Shown: positions 1-6,763, counted from the stretch's first letter. The stretch is 9,988 nucleotides of DNA from an uncultured Alphaproteobacteria bacterium (GCA_903905285.1 CAIVFQ010000022.1:1-9988), one strand, 5' to 3'. The notes: generated from the letters alone by a model not told the origin. A program made the numbers and translations.

Positions 1-83
1 CGCGCTTTACTGCGGCTCAGGGTACCAGATGAGACGCACAAATGCAAATCCATCTCTACTAAAATTTTAAGAATACAAACAAG

Positions 84-118
84 GACTGAAGTCTCTTTCG
101 CCTGAAGGCGAAGGTTTT
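84..118 (+). repeat. TGAA-loop hairpin, possible IS200/IS605-type end
   Basis: Bases 95-102 and 107-114 form an 8-bp stem (one G-T pair) around the loop TGAA, followed by TTTT at 115-118. Just upstream, GACTGAAGTC (84-93) is a smaller palindrome with the same GAA core. A similar pair, a TGAA-loop hairpin plus GACTGGAAGTC, lies at the other edge of the window beside a transposase fragment. The structure could be the end of an IS200/IS605-type element or a plain plus-strand terminator. No transposase is recognisable here. Confidence 0.4.
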
Positions 119-179
119 AACCAATTAGGAGACTATAAATATTCTCAGAATATTTTCAATTCTTTTTTTTAGGAAAGAA

Positions 180-198
180 CTAAAAATCTGAACACCAC
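180..198 (-). other. possible relic of lpxC 3' end
   Basis: AATCTGAACACCAC at 185-198 is identical to 2593-2606, which lies inside the last codons of lpxC. Neighbouring bases match except for single differences. Read on the minus strand in the lpxC frame it gives Trp-Cys-Ser-Asp-Phe-stop, against Trp-Cys-Ser-Asp-Ser in LpxC. The two copies flank the Pmp-like gene. A chance 14-base match somewhere in 10 kb of AT-rich DNA is not negligible, so this is tentative. Confidence 0.3.
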
Positions 199-233
199 CC
201 TGGTGAATTATTTCCGAATTAACAGGCAAAATG

Positions 234-257
234 TCATCCCTGCGTAGGCGGGGATGA
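234..257. repeat. short palindromic element, 10-bp stem
   Basis: Bases 234-243 pair with 248-257 (one G-T pair) around the loop GTAG. The core, TCATCCC then GCGTAGGC then GGGATGA, resembles the small palindromic repeats (CATCCCCGC...GCGGGGATG type) scattered between genes in many proteobacteria. No second copy is seen in this window. It lies just beyond the probable terminator of the Pmp-like gene. Confidence 0.5.
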
Positions 258-258
258 T

Positions 259-278
259 AAAAAGCATACAGCTTATGC
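259..278 (-). terminator. probable Rho-independent terminator of the Pmp-like gene
   Basis: On the minus strand GCATA-AGCTG-TATGC forms a 5-bp stem (6 with a G-T pair) followed by TTTTT at 263-259. It lies about 50 bases beyond the stop codon of the downstream Pmp-like fragment, so both fragments would be one transcription unit. The stem is short, hence moderate confidence. Confidence 0.45.
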
Positions 279-326
279 CCTCATCTGTTGATGTTTGGGA
301 ATTTACAATATTTGTGCAACACAGTC

Positions 327-710
327 CTATCTGGTCAGTTGAATAGGCCAGTTAATGGAAAGGACATCACCTTGACTAAGGCTGCTTGTTCTCCCCAGGG
401 CTCGCAAGCCGTCGGATGTTAGGTTAATCGTTCCCGTAAAATCGCCGTCCCTTCGGGGATCTTGTATGTATGACCTCCTGTCGCCTTTTTCGTAGGTGTT
501 TGTTTTGAACAATTTGTACGTATAGTTTGTTCCCGCCACAAAACTTGCAGAACTGCCAATCCAATTGAAGGAATAGCCATAGAAATCCGTTGCACCATCT
601 TTCTCTTCGTCCAATGAGTCGGAGTTCCTTGTCCCATCGGATTTCAGAATATCGTGCCAATCTTTTGTCAAAACCACATCGAAAGAGCCGCCACCGTCAG
701 GGGGGGGCAC
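327..710 (-). CDS. C-terminal segment of Pmp-like protein, separated by a frameshift
   Basis: This frame continues the Pmp-like gene from the run of C at 707-700 to a TAG at 329-327. A nominal GTG at 710 opens it, but nothing suggests an independent start: no ribosome-binding site and no signal peptide. One extra C in the tract (nine instead of eight), or two fewer, would join it to the upstream frame and give about 716 residues in all. About 120 residues follow the tract, rich in Gly, Ser, Thr, Asp and aromatic residues, which suggests a beta-rich extracellular domain, but no family is recognised. It ends in Leu-Thr-Arg, without the terminal aromatic residue usual for an outer-membrane beta-barrel. 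It is either a phase-variable C-terminus or the tail of a pseudogene. Confidence 0.6.
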   Translation of the reverse strand: MPPPDGGGSFDVVLTKDWHDILKSDGTRNSDSLDEEKDGATDFYGYSFNWIGSSASFVAGTNYTYKLFKTNTYEKGDRRSYIQDPRRDGDFTGTINLTSDGLRALGRTSSLSQGDVLSINWPIQLTR

Positions 711-2476
711 ACTCTACCGCCAAAACTTGTTAAATAGTCCAAAGGGATGGGGGTGTTATTCGCGGGGGTACTGGCGTCCTTAGAAAAATAGGCCATGGGT
801 AAAATAAAGTTAATCAAAACCCTTTTCTGAAGCGCACCACCACCTGAGGGCGTAACGTAGATTCCTGATCCTGAGGATTTTAGTTTGAGGGTAGATCCCT
901 CAGCCACCAAAGAAAATCTGCTATCAGAAAGGGTTGGAACGCTTGGTGCCGTTGTTCCAACACCCCACTGAGCAACGATCAGGCCAGCAGCAGGAATCCA
1001 CGACAAATCAGGACATTGGACCTTAACAGTTGAAGGCAGAGTCAAACTGTCAAGGGCATTCAAAAATCCAGCCCTGCTTTCTGTGCAGCCTATAATCCAT
1101 GAAGAACCAGTGTTGAACGTGATGTCTTTTGCATTAAACTGGCCCGATCCGCCCATTGCACCACCGCTGCTTACAGTAAATGCACTGACAGAAGAAGCAT
1201 CAGGATTTCCAAAACTACCGTTGCAAAGAAAGGTGCCGGCTTGAACCTCAAGATCTCCATTCCAGCCTTCATTTCTGTTGTTGAATATTAAGGTGCCAAG
1301 CCCCTGTTTGTTCAGCATTGCGTGGAAATCTGGATGACTTGCAATATCATTGTCTCCATGGGCAGCCGTGAGGTCAGTGGGATCAAAGCGAATGACTTTG
1401 CTGCCGCTTACGGTGTAGTTGATGGTGGTGTCTGCATCACAAAAAATGGCGCCACCGTAGCTGGGCGTTCCATCCCTTGCCAAGGCTAAATTTCCTGCAA
1501 ATAACGTATCCGCTAAATCAAGGGTAACGCTGCTACCTAAGGTGTAAATACCTCCCCCTAGTCCATCGGAAGTGGCACGTCTGTCCGGTGCGGCTATGTT
1601 GCCAATGAATGTGCCGTTTGTGATGGCTGCGCCGCCTCTGACGACAATGGCCCCACCATTAAGGGCTCCATTTCTCCTGAAAACAGGGCCAGCTATCGCA
1701 GTCAAGCTGCCCCCATCCTGAATCGCAATCGCCCCGCCCAGAGCGTCACCATGAGCCACATTTCTGTCAAAGGTTGCAGGAACAGAAAGGGTTACTGCAG
1801 AACCCGAAATAGCCCCTCCATCAAGGGATGACATATTGCCTGTGAAGTAAAGGTGTACAGGTACAGACACAGACTCAACCAAATCAGACTCAGGCACAAC
1901 CACAGGCTGCCCAGCAGAAATGGTTAGTTTACCTGCACGAATGGCACCACCTATTCCCGGGGTTAAGCCTAACTGAAACATGTTTTCAACAAAGACCACA
2001 TTTCCGTTTATTGTTAAAGCTAGATCTTTCCCCGAACAGTCAATACCTCCTGATCCGAAGCCAGTCAGGATTAAATTTTCCAAAGCCAGGGCTAGGTTTG
2101 ATCCTAATCTTAAAAAGGGGAAAGGCGCTGCAGAAGGTGACGCAGCCTCTATGGTCGTGAGTCTCCTATTTCCAGCCCCAACATTAACATAATTTCCTGT
2201 TAATGTTAATTGAGTCCCGCCCACTGTTGTTCCCGTTGCCTCTTGCGTGGCGCCAGCAGTTCCGAGAACGAGTTTCGGATCACCGTTAGCAGATACACCG
2301 TCGATATGATTCTGTGTGCTAGCAAACGTCAACGTGACAGGGGCACTCCAATCGCTAACCCCACTGAGGGCAGCTTGGACAGTTGGATAGGGCGTGTCCC
2401 GAATAACATCACCAGCAGAATAGGCCGTAGACCCCATCAGTCCACAAACTAAAGACAAAAATAAATAACGATTCAT
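668..2476 (-). CDS. Pmp-like beta-helix autotransporter-type passenger protein, frameshifted at a poly-C tract
   Basis: This is a predicted exported surface protein. The ATG at 2476 is chosen because it opens a signal peptide (residues 1 to about 20, ending Ala-Tyr-Ser-Ala) with a weak GTGAG site upstream; the frame stays open 13 codons further up. Residues 160-345 alternate FxxN motifs (162, 211, 236, 266, 290, 326) with GGAI motifs (176, 220, 247, 274, 341, and GGGI at 307), the signature of chlamydial polymorphic membrane proteins and a right-handed beta-helix. Residues 389-446 resemble the autotransporter passenger-associated repeat (GLGTLIFNN ... VQAGTF ... SSGGAMGGSGQ). The frame shifts at eight C (707-700) and then ends after 602 residues with an unrelated tail; the true continuation lies in the next frame. 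No beta-barrel is present in either piece, so secretion may use another route or the gene may be decayed. It lies 105 bp downstream of lpxC on the same strand. Confidence 0.75.
   Translation of the reverse strand: MNRYLFLSLVCGLMGSTAYSAGDVIRDTPYPTVQAALSGVSDWSAPVTLTFASTQNHIDGVSANGDPKLVLGTAGATQEATGTTVGGTQLTLTGNYVNVGAGNRRLTTIEAASPSAAPFPFLRLGSNLALALENLILTGFGSGGIDCSGKDLALTINGNVVFVENMFQLGLTPGIGGAIRAGKLTISAGQPVVVPESDLVESVSVPVHLYFTGNMSSLDGGAISGSAVTLSVPATFDRNVAHGDALGGAIAIQDGGSLTAIAGPVFRRNGALNGGAIVVRGGAAITNGTFIGNIAAPDRRATSDGLGGGIYTLGSSVTLDLADTLFAGNLALARDGTPSYGGAIFCDADTTINYTVSGSKVIRFDPTDLTAAHGDNDIASHPDFHAMLNKQGLGTLIFNNRNEGWNGDLEVQAGTFLCNGSFGNPDASSVSAFTVSSGGAMGGSGQFNAKDITFNTGSSWIIGCTESRAGFLNALDSLTLPSTVKVQCPDLSWIPAAGLIVAQWGVGTTAPSVPTLSDSRFSLVAEGSTLKLKSSGSGIYVTPSGGGALQKRVLINFILPMAYFSKDASTPANNTPIPLDYLTSFGGRVCPPLTVAALSMWF
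700..707. repeat. homopolymeric tract, eight G (+) / eight C (-), frameshift site
   Basis: Eight G on the plus strand are eight C in the coding strand of the Pmp-like gene. In the upstream frame the tract reads TGC CCC CCC CTG; in the downstream frame it reads CCC CCC CCT GAC. A tract length divisible by three (nine or six) joins the frames. Tracts like this slip during replication and are common phase-variation switches; they are also common sites of assembly error and of decay. Confidence 0.85.
2180..2207. repeat. inverted repeat inside the Pmp-like coding region
   Basis: AACATTAAC at 2180-2188 and GTTAATGTT at 2199-2207 are perfect 9-bp arms around a 10-base loop. They encode the Asn-Tyr-Val-Asn-Val region near residue 97. 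The stem would form in the mRNA early in the gene; no function is known. Confidence 0.5.
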
Positions 2477-2581
2477 ACTTAATCTCACTAAAGGTAAAAA
2501 TTTTCCATTCACCAATAATAAAAGAATAAATCTTAAAAATCGTTAATATAAGAAGATCTTTTTATTTAGAAAGAGGTTCTG

Positions 2582-3526
2582 TCAGATTGAAGAATCTGAA
2601 CACCACGCATCAGGCGTGTTAAATAAAGCCCGAAGCAATTGATTGTTCAAGGCATGACCCGAATTGAGCCCCCGGAAATGCCCTTCGATGTGCACACCCG
2701 CCAAAGCCAAGTCACCAACAGCATCCAGAATTTTATGACGGACAAGTTCATCTCTGGATCTCAATCCCTCTGGGTTCATCACGGTATTGCCGTCCTGAAT
2801 GACGACAGTATTTTCAAGAGAAGCGCCTTTGGCTAACCCCATCGCTAACAACTTTTGGGCATCATCATAAAAACCAAAGGTACGAGCATCGGCCAAGAAA
2901 TCGCCAAAGTCGTCATGATCCCAATCAAAAGTGAGTTCTTTAACAGCCGCTAATTTTTTCAACCGACCATGGCCATCAAACGTCACCGTTATCAGGCGAT
3001 CTTCAGAAGGTAAAAACTCTGCATAAGCCTGACCAGCGGTAACGCGAATGGGTTTTAAAATCTTCAAACGGCGAACAGACGCCTTTTGTGATTGTATTCC
3101 TACCTGTTCAATTAAATCGCTAAACACAGCAGAGCTGCCATCCATAATCGGAATCTCCGGACCACTGACTTTGATAACAGCATTTGTAATATGGGCGCCT
3201 GCAAGGGCAGCCACCACATGTTCCACAGTGCTGATGCTAACGCCCGCGGCATTAGCCAACTTAGTACACAGTCGCGTGTCAACAACTTGATCAAAACGTC
3301 CAATAATTTTGTTGTTGGTTGCAACATCAGTGCGAATAAAAACATAACCACTGTCTGGTGCGCCAGGACTTAACGTTAAAGAAACGGCCTGGCCAGAGTG
3401 CACCCCTACCCCACTGCAACTAACACTGCCGCCCAACGTTGACTGAAACTTTTGCATTATTTCAGCATTACAAACTGTTGGATGATAAGATGTTTCTTGA
3501 TAAAGCTGAGACGAGGGCATAGACAT
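2582..3526 (-). CDS. lpxC: UDP-3-O-acyl-N-acetylglucosamine deacetylase (LpxC)
   Basis: Zinc-dependent cytoplasmic deacetylase that makes the committed step of lipid A synthesis. From the ATG at 3526 (314 residues) the family landmarks appear in order: the N-terminal TLGGSVSCSGVGVHSG; STVEHVVAAL with catalytic Glu102 and zinc ligand His103; PEIPIMDGSS; FLADARTFGF; RHKILDAVGDLAL with zinc ligands His264 and Asp268; and NSGHALNN with catalytic His291. Length is normal. The start is uncertain: the frame opens at a GTG (3541), with ATGs at 3526, 3520 and 3457; the last matches the E. coli start best, and none has a strong ribosome-binding site. The gene stands apart from the other lipid A genes, diverges from tsaE and precedes the Pmp-like gene. 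No missing residue or frameshift is seen. Confidence 0.95.
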   Translation of the reverse strand: MSMPSSQLYQETSYHPTVCNAEIMQKFQSTLGGSVSCSGVGVHSGQAVSLTLSPGAPDSGYVFIRTDVATNNKIIGRFDQVVDTRLCTKLANAAGVSISTVEHVVAALAGAHITNAVIKVSGPEIPIMDGSSAVFSDLIEQVGIQSQKASVRRLKILKPIRVTAGQAYAEFLPSEDRLITVTFDGHGRLKKLAAVKELTFDWDHDDFGDFLADARTFGFYDDAQKLLAMGLAKGASLENTVVIQDGNTVMNPEGLRSRDELVRHKILDAVGDLALAGVHIEGHFRGLNSGHALNNQLLRALFNTPDAWCSDSSI

Positions 3527-3675
3527 AAGGGTAATTACCACTTAAAAAATAAAATTCTAAAAACAATTAATGTTTATATATCTATACTCGCCCGACAAAC
3601 CCCAAGGAACAAGGTCTGGTATGTTACAAACTATGACAAATTCTTAACAAAAACTTAACAAAGCAAGTATTTAAA
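3527..3675. promoter_or_regulatory. divergent lpxC/tsaE intergenic region with phased ACAAA repeats
   Basis: The promoters of both lpxC (minus) and the tsaE operon (plus) should lie in this AT-rich gap. ACAAA occurs at 3626, 3636, 3647 and 3658, spaced 10, 11 and 11 bases, about one helical turn; the last two sit inside a direct repeat CTTAACAAA (3643-3651 and 3654-3662). TATACT at 3583-3588 could be a plus-strand -10 box, but no good -35 partner is visible. Exact promoters cannot be assigned. Confidence 0.5.
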
Positions 3676-4098
3676 ATGCTTCAACCGATCAGAAACCTCA
3701 GCCAATCTCAGCTAGAACAACAAGCCCGTCTCTTGGCTTCCTGTATAACGAACCCGTGTGTTATTGCCCTTTGGGGAGATATGGGTGCTGGCAAATCAAC
3801 GTTTGCAAGGGCCTTTATACAAAGCCTGCTGCCGGGCATAGAGGTTCCAAGCCCCACCTTCACGTTAATACAAACCTATGACACCGCACGGGGTGAAATT
3901 TGGCATTGTGATCTTTATCGCCTAAAGGGGCCGGAAGACGTCGAGGAGCTGGGATTGATTGAGGCATTCACTCAACACATTTGTCTAATTGAATGGCCCG
4001 AACGTTTAGGTGCTTTTTTACCTGATTTTCGCTATAACGTTTCTATTGAGGTTTCAGACGCCGACCATCGGCATTATAAATTAGAGTGCCCATCATGA
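3676..4098 (+). CDS. tsaE: tRNA t6A biosynthesis ATPase TsaE
   Basis: Small P-loop ATPase that works with TsaB and TsaD to make N6-threonylcarbamoyladenosine at position 37 of tRNAs reading ANN codons, in the cytoplasm. The 140 residues show the Walker A motif GDMGAGKST (34-42), the family motif SPTFTL (59-64), HCDLYRL (77-83) and EWPE (106-109). Length is typical. The ATG at 3676 is preceded only by AT-rich sequence with no clear ribosome-binding site. It is the first gene of a tight operon: its stop overlaps the amgK start in ATGA. Linkage to a kinase and a sugar-nucleotidyltransferase is characteristic of alphaproteobacteria rather than a sign of shared function. Confidence 0.95.
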   Translation: MLQPIRNLSQSQLEQQARLLASCITNPCVIALWGDMGAGKSTFARAFIQSLLPGIEVPSPTFTLIQTYDTARGEIWHCDLYRLKGPEDVEELGLIEAFTQHICLIEWPERLGAFLPDFRYNVSIEVSDADHRHYKLECPS

Positions 4099-5090
4099 GT
4101 CATTCTCGCGCAGCACTTCGCCAAGAGCTTTTAAGCCGCCATGATTACCAGCCAGAACACCTTGAGTTTTTGGCCAAGGACATGTCGGTGCGCCAATACT
4201 TTCGGTTACACCAGCCAAGACGCATCTTGATGGATGCCCCCGCCCCTGAAAACCCAGCCCAATTCATTGCCGTTGCGCAATATTTACAAGAAAAAGGCCT
4301 GCGTACTCCCCTTATCCTTGATCACCACTTAGAGAACGGTTTCGTTTGGTTGGAAGATTTTGGTGATCAGACTTTTTCCAAAATTTTATCACAGACGCCA
4401 GAACGGGAAACCGACCTTTACAAGGCAGCAACAAGAGTTTTAAAACACCTGCATCATCAGGCTTTTGAAAAGCCATCTTTCATCGAAGATTACACCGTTG
4501 AGAAGCTTTTGACCGAGGTTGAAGTCTTTATGGATTGGTATTGGCCAACTGTTCAAAATCAAACTGATTATAAAAAAAAAGCCAAGGAAAGTTTTCTGGC
4601 CGCGTGGCACGCCGTTTTTTTGAACCTTCCTGCTATTCCCAACAGCCTGGTTTTGCGCGATTATCACGTGGATAATTTAATGGGATTACCAGCCAACACC
4701 CCCTTGCATCAATGTGGCCTGTTGGATTTTCAAGACGCTGTATGGGGACCCGTTATTTACGATTTTATTTCTTTAATAGAAGATGCCCGCCGGGACGTAA
4801 ACGTTGATTTACAACACGCATTATGGCAGGTCTTTTTAGAGGATGTGCCTTTAGAACAACATGACCTTTACCGAAAAACTGCAACTGTCTTAGGTGCCGG
4901 CCGTCACGTCAAAGTGATTGGCGTTTTTACGCGTTATGCCTTAAAACAGGGCAAGAAAAATTATTTATGTCACTTACCTCGGTTATGGGGCTATTTAAAA
5001 ACAGCCTTTCAAAGCCCCATCTTAGAACCTATTCATAACTGGTTTCAAATTCATCTTCCTTTAAACAAGCAAGGTATTCCTGACTTATGA
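4095..5090 (+). CDS. amgK: N-acetylmuramate/N-acetylglucosamine 1-kinase (AmgK-type phosphotransferase)
   Basis: Aminoglycoside-phosphotransferase-fold sugar kinase. AmgK phosphorylates the anomeric position of MurNAc and GlcNAc in the cell-wall recycling route that bypasses MurA (the fosfomycin target). The 331 residues show VRQYFRL and RRILMDAPAPE (lobe-1 nucleotide region, about 32-52), VWLEDFGD (84-91), the catalytic loop LRDYHVDN (187-194; catalytic Asp189, Asn194) and the metal-binding DFQD (211-214), followed by GPVIYDFISLIEDARRDV. The ATG at 4095 is chosen over a GTG at 4086 because it gives a 4-bp ATGA overlap with tsaE, suggesting translational coupling; the same arrangement links it to murU. 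The general family (COG3178) is certain. The exact sugar substrate rests on the murU neighbour. Confidence 0.8.
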   Translation: MSHSRAALRQELLSRHDYQPEHLEFLAKDMSVRQYFRLHQPRRILMDAPAPENPAQFIAVAQYLQEKGLRTPLILDHHLENGFVWLEDFGDQTFSKILSQTPERETDLYKAATRVLKHLHHQAFEKPSFIEDYTVEKLLTEVEVFMDWYWPTVQNQTDYKKKAKESFLAAWHAVFLNLPAIPNSLVLRDYHVDNLMGLPANTPLHQCGLLDFQDAVWGPVIYDFISLIEDARRDVNVDLQHALWQVFLEDVPLEQHDLYRKTATVLGAGRHVKVIGVFTRYALKQGKKNYLCHLPRLWGYLKTAFQSPILEPIHNWFQIHLPLNKQGIPDL

Positions 5091-5824
5091 CACCATCAAT
5101 CAAACAAGCCATGATCTTAGCCGCTGGCTTTGGCAAACGATTAAAACCCTTAACAGATATAACGCCAAAACCATTAATTCCTGTGGGGGATACGACTTGT
5201 TTGGATGAAACAATCCGCCGTTTGCAGGCTGTAGGTATTCAGAAAATTGTTGTTAACACCCATCACTTAGCCAATCAAATTCATCAGCACTTATCCAATC
5301 ATCCTGGCATTCTTATTTCTTATGAGCCTGAAATTTTACAAACCGGCGGCGGCATCGGCAAAGCGTTAAAGCATTTTGGTGATCAGCCTTTTTTCTGCAT
5401 CAATGGCGACATATGGTGGTGGGATGGCGAAGAAGCCCTTTTAAAAAAAATGGCTAAAACCTGGGATGCTGAAACCATGGATATCCTATTGGCGGTTGTA
5501 CCAAAACACCAAACGATTGGTTATTATGGTCAGGGAGACTACAATAGGGATGATCAGGGCGGCTTGCACTTACCCATACCAGGCAGCCCTGGTGACTATG
5601 TTTATGCGGGCATTCAGATTTTATCGGCTGATGTTTTTCAAAAATCACGATTGTGGCCACAACAAGCAGCTTTCCCCATAACAAAACTGTACGCTGAAGC
5701 AGAGCATCGAAACCGCTTATATGGGTTTATTCATGATAACATGTGGGCCGATGTCGGCAGCCCACAAGGGTTAGAAGAAACACGACAGAAATTACCACCT
5801 GCTGAGCCAGAGCTCCCAGATTGA
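5087..5824 (+). CDS. murU: N-acetylmuramate 1-phosphate uridylyltransferase (MurU-type nucleotidyltransferase)
   Basis: Sugar-nucleotidyltransferase that, as MurU, makes UDP-MurNAc from MurNAc 1-phosphate and UTP, the step after AmgK. The 245 residues carry the nucleotide-binding signature LAAGFGKRLKPLT (11-23) with TPKPLIPV (Lys28), TGGGI (86-90), the metal-site NGD (106-108) and a late WADVGSP (220-226) that probably supplies the second metal ligand. Length fits the short MurU type, with no C-terminal left-handed helix as in GlmU. The start overlaps the amgK stop in ATGA. In many alphaproteobacteria addB/addA follow; here a gene on the opposite strand overlaps the last 33 bases. A mannose-1-phosphate or glucose-1-phosphate specificity cannot be excluded from sequence alone. 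Confidence 0.8.
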   Translation: MTPSIKQAMILAAGFGKRLKPLTDITPKPLIPVGDTTCLDETIRRLQAVGIQKIVVNTHHLANQIHQHLSNHPGILISYEPEILQTGGGIGKALKHFGDQPFFCINGDIWWWDGEEALLKKMAKTWDAETMDILLAVVPKHQTIGYYGQGDYNRDDQGGLHLPIPGSPGDYVYAGIQILSADVFQKSRLWPQQAAFPITKLYAEAEHRNRLYGFIHDNMWADVGSPQGLEETRQKLPPAEPELPD

Positions 5825-6763
5825 TCTGTCTTTCATAGGGATCATCCCATCCCTAGCCATAATTTCTTTCATTAAGGCAACCAAAGGCTTTCTTAAACTT
5901 GGGTCGCCATACATGTACACCCAAGCTTTTTGCAGGTAACTCAAGTCATCCGGTGATAAGGATTGGCCACCCCTAATTTTCACGCCATATATCACTGTTG
6001 CCTTTTCCAAAATGGCACCTTTTTGGGGTGATGATGCGTACTGTAAAACCGACGTGTAACATCTTACCAAATCAGCCTCCATAAGGGTATCAGCAATTCC
6101 TAAAACAACTGAGGTCAGATTTTCCCTGTCTGATGAAGGGGTCCTTCTGAAGGCCATCTTCAAACAACTCCAACCTTTTAAGGATAATATTTTATCCTTT
6201 CCAATTAAATCTAGCGTACCTTTTATCGCCGGAATAGCATGCTCTTTTGCGCCATATACAATAAGGTGTCTGTATGAATCAAAAATAAATTCACGATTAA
6301 ATTTTGGATGTTTCGGCATCTCTGCTAATAAGTAATCGGCTAAATCCGTTGTTACCTTAGATGAAAGTTTTTCTTTGATTAGATATCTAATCAAGACAAA
6401 ATCTGACTCAAAAATCCTTTCACCGGCTACTGCCAAGGCACCATAACTTTCTATTATTAAGGCCGCTGCAGCTTCCTTTTTCGGATTCGGAATGGTTTCC
6501 CAATAAGCTTGATACCAAAACGCCTGCTGCCAGGGAATGGCCGCCTGTCTTTTGATAAATGCTTCTATAATTTCCGCAGCCTTGTCTCCAGGGATATTCC
6601 CCTTTTGGACACCCGATTTAATTTCTTTAAGAACGCCTTTTTTAACAGGACTTCCATCAGTAAGTGCAGATTCACACTGTTTAATTGGATCTGCTTTTTC
6701 AGACAGAGTCGCGCCCATAACAGGGCTTATAAAAAGCACAAGAGATAAAATTTTTAACAACAT
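5792..6763 (-). CDS. exported protein of unknown function
   Basis: Not recognised. The ATG at 6763 gives 323 residues and is preferred because it opens a hydrophobic signal peptide (MLLKILSLVLFISPVMGA, about 1-18) and is preceded by AAGGAAAGAG at suitable distance; the frame runs open further upstream to 6886 but that part looks non-coding. The mature part is charged and appears mainly helical, with repeated patterns of hydrophobic residues, three scattered cysteines (30, 200, 235) and no clear enzyme motif. It could be a periplasmic helical-repeat protein. Its last 33 bases overlap murU tail to tail. Upstream lie a MerR-like promoter, a small leader ORF and a stem-loop at the ribosome-binding site, suggesting regulated expression. 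Confidence 0.7.
   Translation of the reverse strand: MLLKILSLVLFISPVMGATLSEKADPIKQCESALTDGSPVKKGVLKEIKSGVQKGNIPGDKAAEIIEAFIKRQAAIPWQQAFWYQAYWETIPNPKKEAAAALIIESYGALAVAGERIFESDFVLIRYLIKEKLSSKVTTDLADYLLAEMPKHPKFNREFIFDSYRHLIVYGAKEHAIPAIKGTLDLIGKDKILSLKGWSCLKMAFRRTPSSDRENLTSVVLGIADTLMEADLVRCYTSVLQYASSPQKGAILEKATVIYGVKIRGGQSLSPDDLSYLQKAWVYMYGDPSLRKPLVALMKEIMARDGMIPMKDRSIWELWLSRW
5836..5855 (+). terminator. hairpin just after murU, weak terminator candidate
   Basis: TAGGGAT (5836-5842) and ATCCCTA (5849-5855) form a 7-bp stem with a 6-base loop, 11 bases after the murU stop. No proper run of T follows, so it is at best a weak or Rho-assisted terminator. It lies within the 3' coding end of the opposite-strand gene. 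Confidence 0.3.

Larger units (their letters stand above)
1..326. other. gene-free left flank
   Basis: No convincing coding region is seen on either strand. Frame 1 on the plus strand is open from the edge to a TGA at 103-105, but its translation shows no family. The stretch holds the TGAA hairpin (84-118), an AT-rich palindrome with 9-bp arms (137-145 and 147-155) followed by eight T (163-170), a short match to the lpxC 3' end (180-198), a 10-bp-stem palindrome (234-257) and a probable minus-strand terminator (259-278). Confidence 0.5.

Noticed and set aside
137..170. AT-rich palindrome and eight T as a strong terminator
   Set aside because: The stem is almost all A-T, the T run starts eight bases after it, and no gene precedes it on the plus strand.
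419..660. Two short minus-strand frames overlapping the Pmp-like C-terminal segment
   Set aside because: Compositionally implausible (many Trp, Cys, Lys and Arg) and out of frame with the segment that continues the Pmp-like protein.
1980..2452. Two plus-strand reading frames opposite the Pmp-like gene (1980-2192, 2210-2452)
   Set aside because: They are antisense to a frame with clear motifs, show no family features and no ribosome-binding site.
2477..2515. 13-codon upstream extension of the Pmp-like gene
   Set aside because: It would put charged and polar residues before the signal peptide; the ATG at 2476 opens a normal one.
4086..4094. GTG start for amgK at 4086
   Set aside because: The ATG at 4095 gives the ATGA overlap with tsaE, the same layout as at amgK-murU.
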